Shown here: positions 16,653 to 23,216 of the stretch, one piece after another
Layout of the letters: every line of letters begins with the position of its first letter
Numbering within the stretch: position 1 is the first letter of the stretch
IMG/VR virus record: IMGVR_UViG_3300010157_000018
Span: 1 to 35,796 of that record
Length of the DNA stretch: 35,796 nt
Direction: 5' to 3' (one strand)
Origin: a virus
Made by a program: the position numbers and the translations under genes
The notes under the pieces: model-generated
Databases searched by the model: none
What the model saw: the letters and a program-made list of their open reading frames with translations, nothing else
What the model was told of the DNA's origin: nothing

Positions 16653-16841
16653 TTAATTGTTTGGCAGTGACTTCTTAATTGATTCTAATAAATACTCTAA
16701 AGCCACAACACTTTGTTCTGTGTTTTTTGCTTGCATCACTTTGCGTATTGAACCATGCATTAAAGCATTGCCAGTTAAATCTAAATCTTCAATAAACTTA
16801 TTTACTAAACCGTTGATTGCTACCTGCTGTTTTGCGTTCAT
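16653..16841 (-). CDS. Small helical protein (62 aa), unknown
   Basis: Start set at 16841 because a ribosome site (GAAAGGCAAG) and a full copy of the four-fold promoter/leader element lie immediately upstream; the longer frame to 17006 would translate through that element. The protein is predicted helical (NGLVNKFIEDLDLTGNALMHG, VVALEYLLESIKKSLPNN) with no Cys and no membrane segment. It is the only gene of its transcription unit, ending at the convergent terminator. Function not recognised. Confidence 0.65.
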   Translation of the reverse strand: MNAKQQVAINGLVNKFIEDLDLTGNALMHGSIRKVMQAKNTEQSVVALEYLLESIKKSLPNN

Positions 16842-16960
16842 TGTCTTGCCTTTCTGTTCTGCGCCCTGTGCGCTGTTAGTACCAGCATAAAACCTAAACA
16901 AACAAACATGCAACTTATTTACAAAAGTTTTTTTATTCCCTTTATTTCTAAGGGTTTTCT
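16842..16960 (-). promoter_or_regulatory. Repeated promoter/leader element, copy A
   Basis: Read on the minus strand: CCCTT/AAGGG dyad (plus-strand 16938-16954), A-tract, TTGCAT -35 (16908-16913), 18-nt spacer beginning GTTTGTTTGTTT, TATGCT -10 (16884-16889), 13-nt hairpin GCGCACAGGGCGC (16861-16873) and ribosome site. The dyad overlaps the stop codon of the upstream gene. Matches copies B, C and D. Confidence 0.85.
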
Positions 16961-17277
16961 GGGCGTGTCGCGCATTCACCAGCACCAGCAAAATAGGCTG
17001 CGCCATCTATAAAGTGGTCTAGATCCTGACTAGCCGCAGTGCGTGCCAACTTTACACCAGCCATACACAATGCAACCTGAAACGCCTGGACTTCAACACC
17101 CAATACCACTGACCAAATGCGTGCAATGTTTTCATGGTTCGTTACAAAGTCACCAGCCTTACGGTTACGGTCACCATAGGTTAGGGCTTTCGCCATGTCT
17201 AAGATTTCGCCACGATCCATTGCCGCTTCTTGTAGTGCTGTTTCTAGTTGCTTAAACTGCCCCATCTGTTTCACCAT
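16948..17277 (-). CDS. DUF6378-like phage protein (109 aa)
   Basis: The core ALTYGDRNRKAGDFVTNHENIARIWSVVLG followed by VEVQAFQVALCMAGVKLARTA and DLDHFIDGAAYFAGAGE matches a widespread phage family (I recall DUF6378; pattern YGDR-x5-GD-x2-xNH-x2-IAxxWS ... KLAR ... IDxAxYxAxAxE). The all-helical arrangement recalls MazG-like nucleotide pyrophosphohydrolases, but activity is unproven. Start may be ATG 17277 or ATG 17265; both overlap the previous gene. It precedes promoter copy A. Confidence 0.7.
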   Translation of the reverse strand: MVKQMGQFKQLETALQEAAMDRGEILDMAKALTYGDRNRKAGDFVTNHENIARIWSVVLGVEVQAFQVALCMAGVKLARTAASQDLDHFIDGAAYFAGAGECATRPENP

Positions 17278-17524
17278 CCACTTCTACATAATCTAAATCA
17301 AAATCTAAAGCGTTAATTGTTTTACACAATTCAACCACAACAAATGTTTCACACCCAGTAGCCCCACTTGCAATGCGTGAACACTCTTTACAGGCTGGTC
17401 TGAAATAAGTTTCTATGGGTGTGTGCAGTTCGCGTACACGCGCTAACGCTTCATTCGCTTTGCGCAATAGTTGCCCTGCTTCAGTCACCACAAAAGTATC
17501 TTCATCATTCCACAACTTCGCCAT
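17252..17524 (-). CDS. Small protein with CxxC motif (90 aa), unknown
   Basis: Start at 17524 is supported by GAAAGGCAG upstream and the 20-nt overlap with the previous small gene; the frame extends further upstream but without a better site. The N-terminal half is helical (TEAGQLLRKANEALARVRELHTP). Residues near the middle hold CKECSRIASGATGC, a possible metal site, and the end is acidic (DLDYVEVDGETDG). It lies in the leftward chain of overlapping small genes. No family recognised. Confidence 0.65.
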   Translation of the reverse strand: MAKLWNDEDTFVVTEAGQLLRKANEALARVRELHTPIETYFRPACKECSRIASGATGCETFVVVELCKTINALDFDLDYVEVDGETDGAV

Positions 17525-17675
17525 TAATCTGCCTTTCAATTTCCACCAGTTTGGCACGCTTCTTAACAGATCGCTTATGCCCTGTAATTTTTATTTTCTG
17601 TGGGTTGCCGTCTGCATCTGTTAGCCACAATTCAGCCAACACCACCTTGTTATTCTTTTTGCGTTTCTTACTCAT
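17505..17675 (-). CDS. Small basic protein (56 aa)
   Basis: ATG 17675 overlaps the upstream stop as ATGA and its own TGA lies inside the next gene, so it fits tightly in the operon. The sequence is very basic at the N-terminus (MSKKRKKNNK) with a middle strand pair (VVLAELWLTDADGNPQKIKITG) and a final basic helix (VKKRAKLVEIERQI). A nucleic-acid-binding role would suit the charge, but this is inference. It is shorter than the usual 60-residue cut-off and easily missed. Confidence 0.6.
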   Translation of the reverse strand: MSKKRKKNNKVVLAELWLTDADGNPQKIKITGHKRSVKKRAKLVEIERQINGEVVE

Positions 17676-17860
17676 AGTTGTTTCGCTTTCATAAACATAA
17701 ATGTTTCAGGATGTTCTAACGCCATCTGGTTATAAATTGGTGTATCCATTTCATCTGTTGGTTTGAATTGGTCTGCTTCGTTGTAACCAGCATAGTGACC
17801 TAAGCGGTATGAGATTAAAGTGATGGGTAGTAGGGACACTATTAAAAATACATTAAGCAT
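17672..17860 (-). CDS. Single-pass membrane protein (62 aa)
   Basis: The ATG at 17860 overlaps the end of the WhiB gene by 8 nt; the frame is open upstream only as a shadow of WhiB. Residues 2-20 (LNVFLIVSLLPITLISYRL) form a membrane helix or signal anchor, followed by a 40-residue polar tail containing YNEADQFKPTDEMDTP. No cleavage site is evident. Such small membrane proteins in early blocks can act in superinfection exclusion, but there is no direct evidence here. Confidence 0.6.
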   Translation of the reverse strand: MLNVFLIVSLLPITLISYRLGHYAGYNEADQFKPTDEMDTPIYNQMALEHPETFMFMKAKQL

Positions 17861-18209
17861 TTTGGCGATTCCGTTTCTGTGTTTCTGCAGACTTCGCTGC
17901 ACGCACTTTTCTTTTATGTTTAGCGTCATCTGTTTGTGACATAAACACTTCATGTATTGGGTAGATGGGTGTGGCGGTGATGCCCCGTTTGGCGCGGATC
18001 ACTCTGCGTTCTGCGGCTGTTGTGCCAGCCCAAATGCCATCCACTTTTACATGAAGTGAATAGTCCAGGCATGATGTAAAAATGGGGCAGGCTGAACAAA
18101 CTTTGTAAAGCATTTGTTGTTGTTTTTCTTCTTGTTCGCGTGAGTCTGGAAAAAATAAATCAACAGGCAATTCTCTGCATGATGCTTCTGTGAAGTCTGG
18201 GCATTTCAT
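17853..18209 (-). CDS. WhiB-family Fe-S transcriptional regulator, WhiB-1
   Basis: 118 aa. Four cluster-ligand cysteines are visible: C11 (EASCREL), then C38-x2-C41-x5-C47 (VCSACPIFTSC). The family turn GIWAGTTAAERR follows at residues 58-69, and a basic C-terminus (KHKRKVRAAKSAETQKRNR) would contact DNA. WhiB proteins bind the primary sigma factor region 4 and are restricted to Actinobacteria and their phages, which is strong host evidence. ATGA overlap couples it to the gene before. It may redirect host RNA polymerase to or from the phage promoters found here. Confidence 0.9.
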   Translation of the reverse strand: MKCPDFTEASCRELPVDLFFPDSREQEEKQQQMLYKVCSACPIFTSCLDYSLHVKVDGIWAGTTAAERRVIRAKRGITATPIYPIHEVFMSQTDDAKHKRKVRAAKSAETQKRNRQNA

Positions 18210-18442
18210 TGCGCATCACTTCTGCCGTCTGTGTAACCACGCGCATACGCTTCTAGTTGTATGTTGTCACTGACTAGGTGCATGCCTGCTAGTGTGCCTT
18301 CTATTTTTGCATCTGTTATTGCGCGTGCGATTAGTCGCAGTAGTGGGTCTGTTAAATCTAACCTTGCAAATAGTTCTTCATGTAATGCTTCGCGTGATTG
18401 CGCACTATGTTGCGCCGCTTGATCGTGTATTGATTTTGCCAT
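18206..18442 (-). CDS. First gene of leftward block, unknown (78 aa)
   Basis: Start at 18442 is chosen because AAAGGCAAG lies just upstream; a longer frame to 18496 would run into the operator-like inverted repeat. The sequence is helical (QSREALHEELFARLDLTDPLLRLIARAITDA) with a C-terminal GYTDGRSDAQ. Small proteins ending in this manner are common in actinophages and have no known function. It opens the leftward operon that includes WhiB-1. A small hairpin (GTGCC/GGTAC) lies in its leader. Confidence 0.6.
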   Translation of the reverse strand: MAKSIHDQAAQHSAQSREALHEELFARLDLTDPLLRLIARAITDAKIEGTLAGMHLVSDNIQLEAYARGYTDGRSDAQ

Positions 18443-18491
18443 TTGTCTTGCCTTTCGTTTATCTCGTACCACTCTGGCACTATTCAAACCG

Positions 18492-18520
18492 TACACCTAA
18501 CGGTAGCAAGATTAGGTGTA
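18492..18520. promoter_or_regulatory. Operator-like inverted repeat in the divergent control region
   Basis: TACACCTAA (18492-18500) and TTAGGTGTA (18512-18520) form a perfect 9-bp inverted repeat with an 11-nt spacer. It lies between the leftward block (start 18442) and rightward promoter copy B, where an operator governing the divergent choice would be placed. Half-sites centre 20 bp apart, two helical turns, which suits a dimeric protein. I see no second copy in the window. Confidence 0.55.
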
Positions 18521-18537
18521 TATACAAAAATAGTTTG

Positions 18538-18663
18538 AAAACCCTTGTGAATAAAGGGGGACACGCGGTATTGAAATTTAATCATTAAATAACTTGCATG
18601 TTTGTTTGTTTCGTGTAGTCTTGTCTTAACAGCCCAGGGTGGGCAGATTAGAAGGGCAAGAAA
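18538..18663 (+). promoter_or_regulatory. Repeated promoter/leader element, copy B
   Basis: CCCTT/AAGGG dyad (18542-18558), TTGCAT -35 (18594-18599), spacer beginning GTTTGTTTGTTT, degenerate -10 TAGTCT at 18616-18621 (16-nt spacer), perfect hairpin GCCCA-GGG-TGGGC (18632-18644), ribosome site AGAAGGGCAAG. It drives the LPD29-like gene and the recombination block. Relative to copy C, the third stem pair is C-G instead of G-C, which keeps pairing. Confidence 0.85.
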
Positions 18664-18972
18664 ATGACAACAACACTAGACATTTCAGCAACAGACACCG
18701 CCAAGATGGTGCGCAAAGCAATCAAGAACGCTTACCCAATGGCAAAGATTTCTGTAGTTACAGATAAGTATTCAATGGGTGCGGCAATTAATGTCACCAT
18801 TCTTACTGAAATGACAAACGAACAGGTTGCAGATGTAACCGACATTGCACGCCAGTTTGAAGGCGCAACATTTGATGGCACGATTGATCTTAAAGAATAC
18901 AAAGTGTCTGTGCTTGATGGTCAAGATGTTCGTTTTGGTGCTGATTTTATTTTCACACACAAGGGGTGGTAA
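18664..18972 (+). CDS. LPD29-domain protein
   Basis: 102 aa behind promoter copy B. The pattern MVRKAIKNAYPMAKISVVTDKYSMGAAINV followed by MTNEQVADVTDIARQFEGATFDGTIDLKEY matches the LPD29 domain, known from large polyvalent proteins of mobile elements and as small stand-alone phage proteins. The role is not established; the domain is often linked with DNA-handling proteins. As the first gene after the promoter it should be highly expressed early. A 13-codon frame at 18976-19017 follows but is too short to call. Confidence 0.7.
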   Translation: MTTTLDISATDTAKMVRKAIKNAYPMAKISVVTDKYSMGAAINVTILTEMTNEQVADVTDIARQFEGATFDGTIDLKEYKVSVLDGQDVRFGADFIFTHKGW

Positions 18973-19048
18973 AAAATGTCAGACCCCTACGATACAACTA
19001 AATACATAACTGAATAATCAAACAAACAAACTAATGGAAGGTTAGACA

Positions 19049-19699
19049 ATGAAACCAGAACAGGCGCAAGAACTGCGCAAAGCATTTAACAAAACACAGA
19101 TAGACCAGATACCGAAACGCAATAACAAAACAGGCAACACCATCTACCTAGACTATGTTGGTCACGCACATGTAACAGACCGACTACTGCAAGTAGATCC
19201 TGAATACACTTGGACACCACTAGCCACCGACACCAACGGCATGCCAGTGCTTGATGAAGTTGGTGGGCTGTGGATCAACCTAACTGTGTGCGGTGTTACG
19301 CGCCCTGGTTATGGGTGGGCTGATGGTGACAAGGGCGGCAACGCTGTTAAAGAAGCAATTGGTGATGCAATCCGTAACGCCGCTATGCGCTTTGGTGTGG
19401 CACTAGATTTGTGGATGAAAGAACCAGCCAGCCCAGCGCAGCCAGCAACACCAGCACCAACAAAACCTGCACGCGATTCTAAGCCTGTAAAAAAACTGCC
19501 AGCGAATGTGCCAGTGGCTTTAGATGAAACTGAACGCATAACAGTTGCCCACGCTTCAATTGCTTTGGCAACAACACTTGATGCTCTGCGCATTATTTGG
19601 AATGAACACAGTGATGTGTTGGACATTGAACACAATGGCACAACGATCCGTAACTACATTGGTCAGCGCAAAGATGAAATAGAAACGGCTGGTGCATGA
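19049..19699 (+). CDS. Single-strand annealing recombination protein (Rad52/DdrA-like)
   Basis: 216 aa. The motif series YLDYVGHAHVTDRLLQVDPEYTWTP, LWINLTVCGVTRPGYGWAD and AVKEAIGDAIRNAAMRFGVALDLW is characteristic of actinophage annealing proteins of the Rad52-like group. The fold occupies residues 1-125, followed by a Pro/Ala linker and a C-terminal helical part (residues 165-216) that may bind SSB or the nuclease. It would anneal complementary single strands during phage recombination or replication, partnered by the Cas4/RecB-like nuclease four genes on and the SSB at 25287. Confidence 0.85.
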   Translation: MKPEQAQELRKAFNKTQIDQIPKRNNKTGNTIYLDYVGHAHVTDRLLQVDPEYTWTPLATDTNGMPVLDEVGGLWINLTVCGVTRPGYGWADGDKGGNAVKEAIGDAIRNAAMRFGVALDLWMKEPASPAQPATPAPTKPARDSKPVKKLPANVPVALDETERITVAHASIALATTLDALRIIWNEHSDVLDIEHNGTTIRNYIGQRKDEIETAGA

Positions 19700-19881
19700 T
19701 GGCTAAATGGCAGGCAAGCAAAAGTGACATGTCACCACGCAAACAATACATCCCAGAAGTTGATGAACAGTTGCGAGATAACGGGGTAGCGGTAAATTGC
19801 CCTAAGTGCGGTACAGGTATTGATCTAGGTAACTTGTGTGTCACACACATTAGGATTTGTGGTGATTGCTGTGGATGTTAA
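19696..19881 (+). CDS. Small zinc-ribbon protein (61 aa)
   Basis: Overlaps the annealing-protein stop (ATGATG; start may be 19696 or 19699). Two cysteine pairs are present: CPKCG and, near the C-terminus, C-x7-C-x2-C-C-x-C (LCVTHIRICGDCCGC), the layout of a zinc ribbon. The N-terminal 30 residues are polar. It is embedded between recombination genes and probably binds nucleic acid or protein through the ribbon; no exact family is recognised. Confidence 0.6.
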   Translation: MMAKWQASKSDMSPRKQYIPEVDEQLRDNGVAVNCPKCGTGIDLGNLCVTHIRICGDCCGC

Positions 19882-20257
19882 GGGTGCGCGTGACGGTGCA
19901 ACTTTTGACTTCGCAGAAGATTGCACACGCCTAGATAATCAGGCTGAAAAAATTTATGGCTTGATGTCTGATGGTGTGTACCGTAGCCTAAACGGTATTG
20001 CCATAATCACTGGTTACCCTGAAGCATCTGTATCTGCCCGTCTGCGTGATTTTCGCAAACCAAAATTTGGTGGGCATACAGTGAACCGCAAACGCATAAC
20101 TGGTGGGCTATGGATTTACCAACTACAAGTTAGGCAAGAACTATGCGGTATCCCATTGTCAGAGATCAGATTATTTGCATCCATTGTGGATACCTTAGAC
20201 CCGTTGATGAACCATGTGGAAGGTGTAGAAAATGATAGTTACGCCACAAGCAATTGA
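19862..20257 (+). CDS. Winged-helix DNA-binding protein
   Basis: About 131 aa. The start is uncertain: GTG at 19838, 19859, 19862 and 19871 are all in frame; 19862 is preferred for spacing from AGGA at 19852. The core KIYGLMSDGVYRSLNGIAIITGYPEASVSARLRDF followed by KPKFGGHTVNRKRITGGLWIYQL matches a frequent phage wHTH type with the pattern DG-x-RTLxEIAxxTGxPEASVSARLRDLRK. In such proteins the SARLRD helix reads DNA. Role may be transcription or recombination control. It overlaps the next gene by 26 nt. Confidence 0.7.
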   Translation: MIAVDVKGARDGATFDFAEDCTRLDNQAEKIYGLMSDGVYRSLNGIAIITGYPEASVSARLRDFRKPKFGGHTVNRKRITGGLWIYQLQVRQELCGIPLSEIRLFASIVDTLDPLMNHVEGVENDSYATSN

Positions 20258-20579
20258 GAAACGGTTAGTGGATTTGTCAAAAGAAATTGACGAAGCGCAA
20301 CGGTTTCTGGATGAAGCAGAAACGGAATACTTTAATGCTAAGGGTGCGTGTGAAGTTGCTTTGGCTGAATCTAGATTGCGCATTGTTAAAGATGGTTTGA
20401 AGATGACTGTGCAAGAAAAAGAAGATGTGGCTACGGTTGAATGCGCTGTGCTTATTCGTGCCGTATACGCTTCAGAAGCGAAGGTGCGTGCTGCGCGTGG
20501 TAATGCCAGCCGTGTACGCACACAGATAGACATAGCCCGTAGTGTGGGTACATCAGTGCGTGCTGCACTAGACAACTAG
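20232..20579 (+). CDS. Coiled-coil protein (115 aa), unknown
   Basis: Highly charged, almost all-helical, with heptad-like patterning (AIEKRLVDLSKEIDEAQRFLDEAETEYFNAKGACEVALAESRLRI). Similar coiled-coil proteins often lie between annealing protein and exonuclease in actinophages; the function is unknown. The start ATG 20232 overlaps the wHTH gene and is followed by AGAAAAGG before the nuclease, so the three are translated as a chain. It might be a structural partner of the recombination pair. Confidence 0.6.
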   Translation: MIVTPQAIEKRLVDLSKEIDEAQRFLDEAETEYFNAKGACEVALAESRLRIVKDGLKMTVQEKEDVATVECAVLIRAVYASEAKVRAARGNASRVRTQIDIARSVGTSVRAALDN

Positions 20580-20593
20580 AAAAGGTAAACAAC

Positions 20594-21493
20594 ATGAGTA
20601 TTACAGAAACATTGATTAACAAACTGACAGACCAGGATAAGACTAGACCCCGTAGTGTTCAAACACAGGTGGGTGTTTCAGAAATCGGTGGGTGCGGTAC
20701 ACGGATCTGGCACAAAGTTAATGGCACTGAAGTAACTAACCCTGACACCCTGCGCCTAGCCGCGATCATGGGGACAGCGTTACACAGCATGATTGAAGAA
20801 GTGTTTGAACCTGATGAACGGTTTAAGGTTGAAACAGAAGTTGCTATTGGTGACATTCTTGGACACATTGATTTGATTGATACAGAAACCAACACCATTT
20901 GGGATTGGAAAACTACCACTAAAAATAGTTTGGCTTACTTTGGATCGCGCCAACAAATGCTGCAGGTGCAAATGTATGGCTGGCTGGCTAACCAGAACGG
21001 TATCAAGATTGACCGCGTGGGTTTAGTTGCCATTGCCCGTGATGGTAATGAAACAGACATTGTAGAAAAATCGTGGGCGTATGATGAAGCCCTAGCCCTT
21101 GAAGCGGTGAACCGTTACCACGAAATCAAACAACAGTTTGAACCACCAGCACCTGAAAAGGATGCAAAGTTTTGCGCCAACTACTGCCCGTTCTTTGGGG
21201 CTTGCGCAGGCATTGTTGAACCAACACCAACAGATGTTATTGCTAACTTGGAAATTGCTACTCTGGCTGAAGATTATAAAGACATTCAGGGGCAGATTAA
21301 AACACTAACCGCGCAACAAGATTTCATTAAAGAAAAACTTGATGGCACTACAGGTGTAACTGCTACGGGTACGGTTATTAAATGGTCACAGGTTGCAGGG
21401 CGGCAAACAACTGATGAAGCAGAAGTTGAAAAACTTTTAGGGTTTGTACCTAAGAAGCAGGGCAACGGTTACAGCCGTCTAACAATTAAGTAG
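20594..21493 (+). CDS. Cas4/RecB-type PD-(D/E)XK exonuclease
   Basis: 299 aa. Nuclease motifs in order: His64 (GTALHSMIEE), Asp93 (LGHIDLID), D104-x-K106 (IWDWKTTT) and the QxxxY motif (LQVQMYGW). One N-terminal cysteine (C34, GGCGTR) and a C-terminal trio C194-x3-C198-x5-C204 (FCANYCPFFGAC) give the four ligands of a Cas4/AddB-type Fe-S cluster. The C-terminal region (211-299) is a helical linker and a small beta domain. Together with the annealing protein it forms a typical phage exonuclease-annealase pair, here for replication-linked recombination. Confidence 0.85.
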   Translation: MSITETLINKLTDQDKTRPRSVQTQVGVSEIGGCGTRIWHKVNGTEVTNPDTLRLAAIMGTALHSMIEEVFEPDERFKVETEVAIGDILGHIDLIDTETNTIWDWKTTTKNSLAYFGSRQQMLQVQMYGWLANQNGIKIDRVGLVAIARDGNETDIVEKSWAYDEALALEAVNRYHEIKQQFEPPAPEKDAKFCANYCPFFGACAGIVEPTPTDVIANLEIATLAEDYKDIQGQIKTLTAQQDFIKEKLDGTTGVTATGTVIKWSQVAGRQTTDEAEVEKLLGFVPKKQGNGYSRLTIK

Positions 21494-21519
21494 TCTGCGA
21501 TCTGTGGCACAATGATCCT

Positions 21520-21816
21520 GTGACTGGACACCTGCCAAAGATTGCTTCACCTAAATTGCCTAATGCTTTGTGTGCAGATAAACGCATTAACCCTGAATTG
21601 TTTTTTGCGGATGATTGCCAGCAACCAGATAAAACTGTGGTTGAACAGGCTAGGGCGATTTGTATTCAATGCCCAGACCGTGTGCCATGTTTGTTGTGGG
21701 GTTTGCAGAATGAAAACTTTGGCATGTGGGGTGGACTAACTGCGAATGAACGCAGAGATTTTAAGAAACGAAAACTAAACAAACTAAAACATTTGAAATT
21801 GTTGAATCTAATTTAG
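21520..21816 (+). CDS. WhiB-family Fe-S transcriptional regulator, WhiB-2
   Basis: 98 aa, GTG start. Cysteines C18, C48-x2-C51-x5-C57 (ICIQCPDRVPC) and the turn FGMWGGLTANERR match the WhiB pattern more closely than WhiB-1, and the basic tail (FKKRKLNKLKHLKLL) would bind DNA. CACAAT lies 6 nt before the start (21508-21513) and may serve as a -10 for leaderless expression. Encoded on the opposite strand from WhiB-1, so the two may be expressed at different stages. Confidence 0.9.
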   Translation: MTGHLPKIASPKLPNALCADKRINPELFFADDCQQPDKTVVEQARAICIQCPDRVPCLLWGLQNENFGMWGGLTANERRDFKKRKLNKLKHLKLLNLI

Positions 21817-21825
21817 GGGTGATCT

Positions 21826-22254
21826 ATGAGTGCTACACCAGAACAACGGGATGCGTTCATTGCCACTTTTCTAGATGCACTGCCTGCAGATTTACGCCCT
21901 GCCACTATCACTAGAACTATAAACAAACATTTGGCTACAGCGTTTCATAATGGCTGGAAGCCTGGGGTGTTGGCGCGTGAAGTAGCCACTGGTGTGGGTA
22001 GTGTTTCTAACCCCGTAGGTTTGGCTGTGTACCGTTTAGGTTTGCTGGCGGTAACTAAACCACAGGTGACACCTACACCGTCTGTGTTTGTTCCACAGCC
22101 GCGTGCGCCGCAGTTGCCTGATGATCTACGAAGTGAACGCAGTTTGATTTTGCGTAGGGTGGTTGCTGGTGAATTGGATGCTGATACGGGTGCAGGTTTG
22201 ATTGAAAAGATTTATGCCCGATTTGCTTTAACGCAAGAACCCGATTTAGGATAA
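21826..22254 (+). CDS. Helical protein with replication-type helix motif (142 aa)
   Basis: Good site (TTTAGGGGTGATCT) before ATG 21826. The first half reads HLATAFHNGWKPGVLAREVATGVGSVSNPVGLAVYRLGLL, reminiscent of actinobacterial proteins with GW-xP-xxLAREV...VRNPGAVLAARLRxL, thought to be DNA-binding or replication-linked. A Pro-rich linker leads to a second helical part (RSERSLILRRVVAGELDADTGAGLIEKIYARF). It is the best, though weak, candidate for a phage replication initiator. It ends just before a 221-nt non-coding stretch. Confidence 0.55.
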   Translation: MSATPEQRDAFIATFLDALPADLRPATITRTINKHLATAFHNGWKPGVLAREVATGVGSVSNPVGLAVYRLGLLAVTKPQVTPTPSVFVPQPRAPQLPDDLRSERSLILRRVVAGELDADTGAGLIEKIYARFALTQEPDLG

Positions 22255-22475
22255 CGACACATAACTTAATAACCAGTTTTTTGTTTGGTCTGGTAAAACT
22301 AAACCCGTGAGATGTATAAGCCCTAGTGAGATCGGCACAGCAGGCAACCAGTTAAATGGTTTACCACCTAGCGTAAGTTTGCTAGGTGTGGGGTATGGAA
22401 CGCCCATAGCATCACAAGAGTAGTGGGCAGTCTGATTAGTATGGCTGTTAAATTCTGGCGAACCTTTGGGGGACT
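22255..22475 (+). ncRNA. Hairpin-rich non-coding region, possible structured RNA
   Basis: 221 nt with no convincing gene in an otherwise packed genome. Visible pairings include CACCTAGC/GCTAGGTG (22365-22372 with 22381-22388, 8-nt loop), TATGG/CCATA (22394-22398 with 22404-22408), ACCAG/CTGGT early in the region, and an alternative GCCCA/TGGGC long-range pair. GTGAGAT occurs twice (22307, 22326). I do not recognise a known riboswitch or tRNA. It may be a structured leader or small RNA of the following zinc-finger gene, or an origin region. A 22-codon frame from 22441 overlaps the next start and is not called. Confidence 0.4.
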
Positions 22476-22748
22476 ATGGGCAACCATAAGATTAAGAAGT
22501 TGTTACTAGATGATCTTAAGAAGTCTGGTTATTGTCGTAGTGTGTGGTCTGGTAAGTGTGTGTTGTGTAGTTTTGAAATCAAACACCGTGACTTAATTGT
22601 TAAACCTGTTGGTGATGTTTTGCCGTCTAGGTGGTATCACGCTAAATGTCTTGAAGCCTGGTTGAAGGTTGAAGGTGATCGTAGGGCTGCGGCTGGGCGT
22701 GTCGCTGGTGGTAGGCGTAGAAGCCTTGCAAATAAAGGTAAAAAATAA
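22476..22748 (+). CDS. Zinc-finger protein (90 aa)
   Basis: GGGGGA lies directly before ATG 22476. The middle part GKCVLCSFEIKHRDLIVKP then RWYHAKCLEAWLKVEG gives C-x2-C ... H-x2-C, a zinc site of the LIM/PARP-like treble-clef shape. The C-terminus is strongly basic (RRAAAGRVAGGRRRSLANKGKK). This combination suggests DNA or RNA binding. Its last codons contain the dyad of promoter copy C, so gene and promoter overlap. Confidence 0.65.
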   Translation: MGNHKIKKLLLDDLKKSGYCRSVWSGKCVLCSFEIKHRDLIVKPVGDVLPSRWYHAKCLEAWLKVEGDRRAAAGRVAGGRRRSLANKGKK

Positions 22749-22842
22749 TTAAAAAAACTTTGCCAAAACAGTTGCATGTTTGTTTGTTTTGGGTTTATGA
22801 TTGAACTACAGCGCAGGGTGCGCCAAACAGAAGGGTAAGAAA
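22721..22842 (+). promoter_or_regulatory. Repeated promoter/leader element, copy C
   Basis: CCTT/AAGG dyad (22724-22738, within the end of the upstream gene), A-tract with ACTTTG, TTGCAT -35 (22772-22777), 18-nt spacer GTTTGTTTGTTTTGGGTT, TATGAT -10 (22796-22801, one mismatch to TATAAT), perfect hairpin GCGCA-GGG-TGCGC (22811-22823), ribosome site AGAAGGGTAAG. Best-formed of the four copies. Confidence 0.88.
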
Positions 22843-23025
22843 ATGAATCACTTTAGTCAGATCACATTAACAAACGCAATTAACGCGTGGGCAGATGGCA
22901 AACTAGATGAAACAACATTTGCTGCGTTTTTTAATTTTGTGTGGAACAAATGGAATCTTGCAATCAACAAATCAGAATTAGATTTAACAACAGAGTTTCA
23001 AGCATTTAGCAAGGTTGGTGCATAA
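22843..23025 (+). CDS. Small early protein (60 aa), unknown
   Basis: Start at ATG 22843 is fixed by the AGAAGGGTAAG site of promoter copy C; the frame upstream to 22801 is leader. The protein is helical with Trp/Phe-rich middle (TTFAAFFNFVWNKWNLAINK), acidic overall. It begins a run of six tiny genes translated by stop-start overlaps. No family recognised. Confidence 0.65.
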   Translation: MNHFSQITLTNAINAWADGKLDETTFAAFFNFVWNKWNLAINKSELDLTTEFQAFSKVGA

Positions 23026-23216
23026 TGTTTAGCGCAGAACTAATTGAAAACAAACTATCTAAACTTCTAAAGACCTGGAACAAAGTAGATCAAGCATGGT
23101 GGGTTAATGCTGTGCAACATTCTTTAACACATGTAAACACATTCACCCTAATGGGCAGAATCACCACCAGTGGCAAAGATGAAGTTATTTACGCACATGA
23201 AGTAGTAGGTGCATAA
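23025..23216 (+). CDS. Small early protein (63 aa), unknown
   Basis: Coupled by TAATG. An N-terminal helix (SAELIENKLSKLLKTWNKVDQAWWVNAV) is followed by strands (FTLMGRITTSGKDEVIYAHEVV). The Trp pair and short alpha/beta form are typical of small phage proteins that bind a host target, but this is only an impression. Confidence 0.6.
   Translation: MFSAELIENKLSKLLKTWNKVDQAWWVNAVQHSLTHVNTFTLMGRITTSGKDEVIYAHEVVGA

Noticed and set aside
16842-17006. N-terminal extension of the 16653-16841 gene to a 117-aa protein
   Set aside because: It would translate through promoter copy A and the end of the neighbouring gene; the strong ribosome site fixes the start at 16841.
18976-19017. 13-codon frame (MSDPYDTTKYITE)
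   Set aside because: Too short, no clear ribosome site or family; could be a leader peptide but unsupported.
22255-22475. tRNA gene or known riboswitch
   Set aside because: No T-loop consensus, no 7-bp acceptor stem and no riboswitch core that I recognise.
22801-22842. Upstream extension of the 22843 gene to TTG 22801
   Set aside because: This stretch is the leader hairpin and ribosome site of promoter copy C, conserved with three other leaders.
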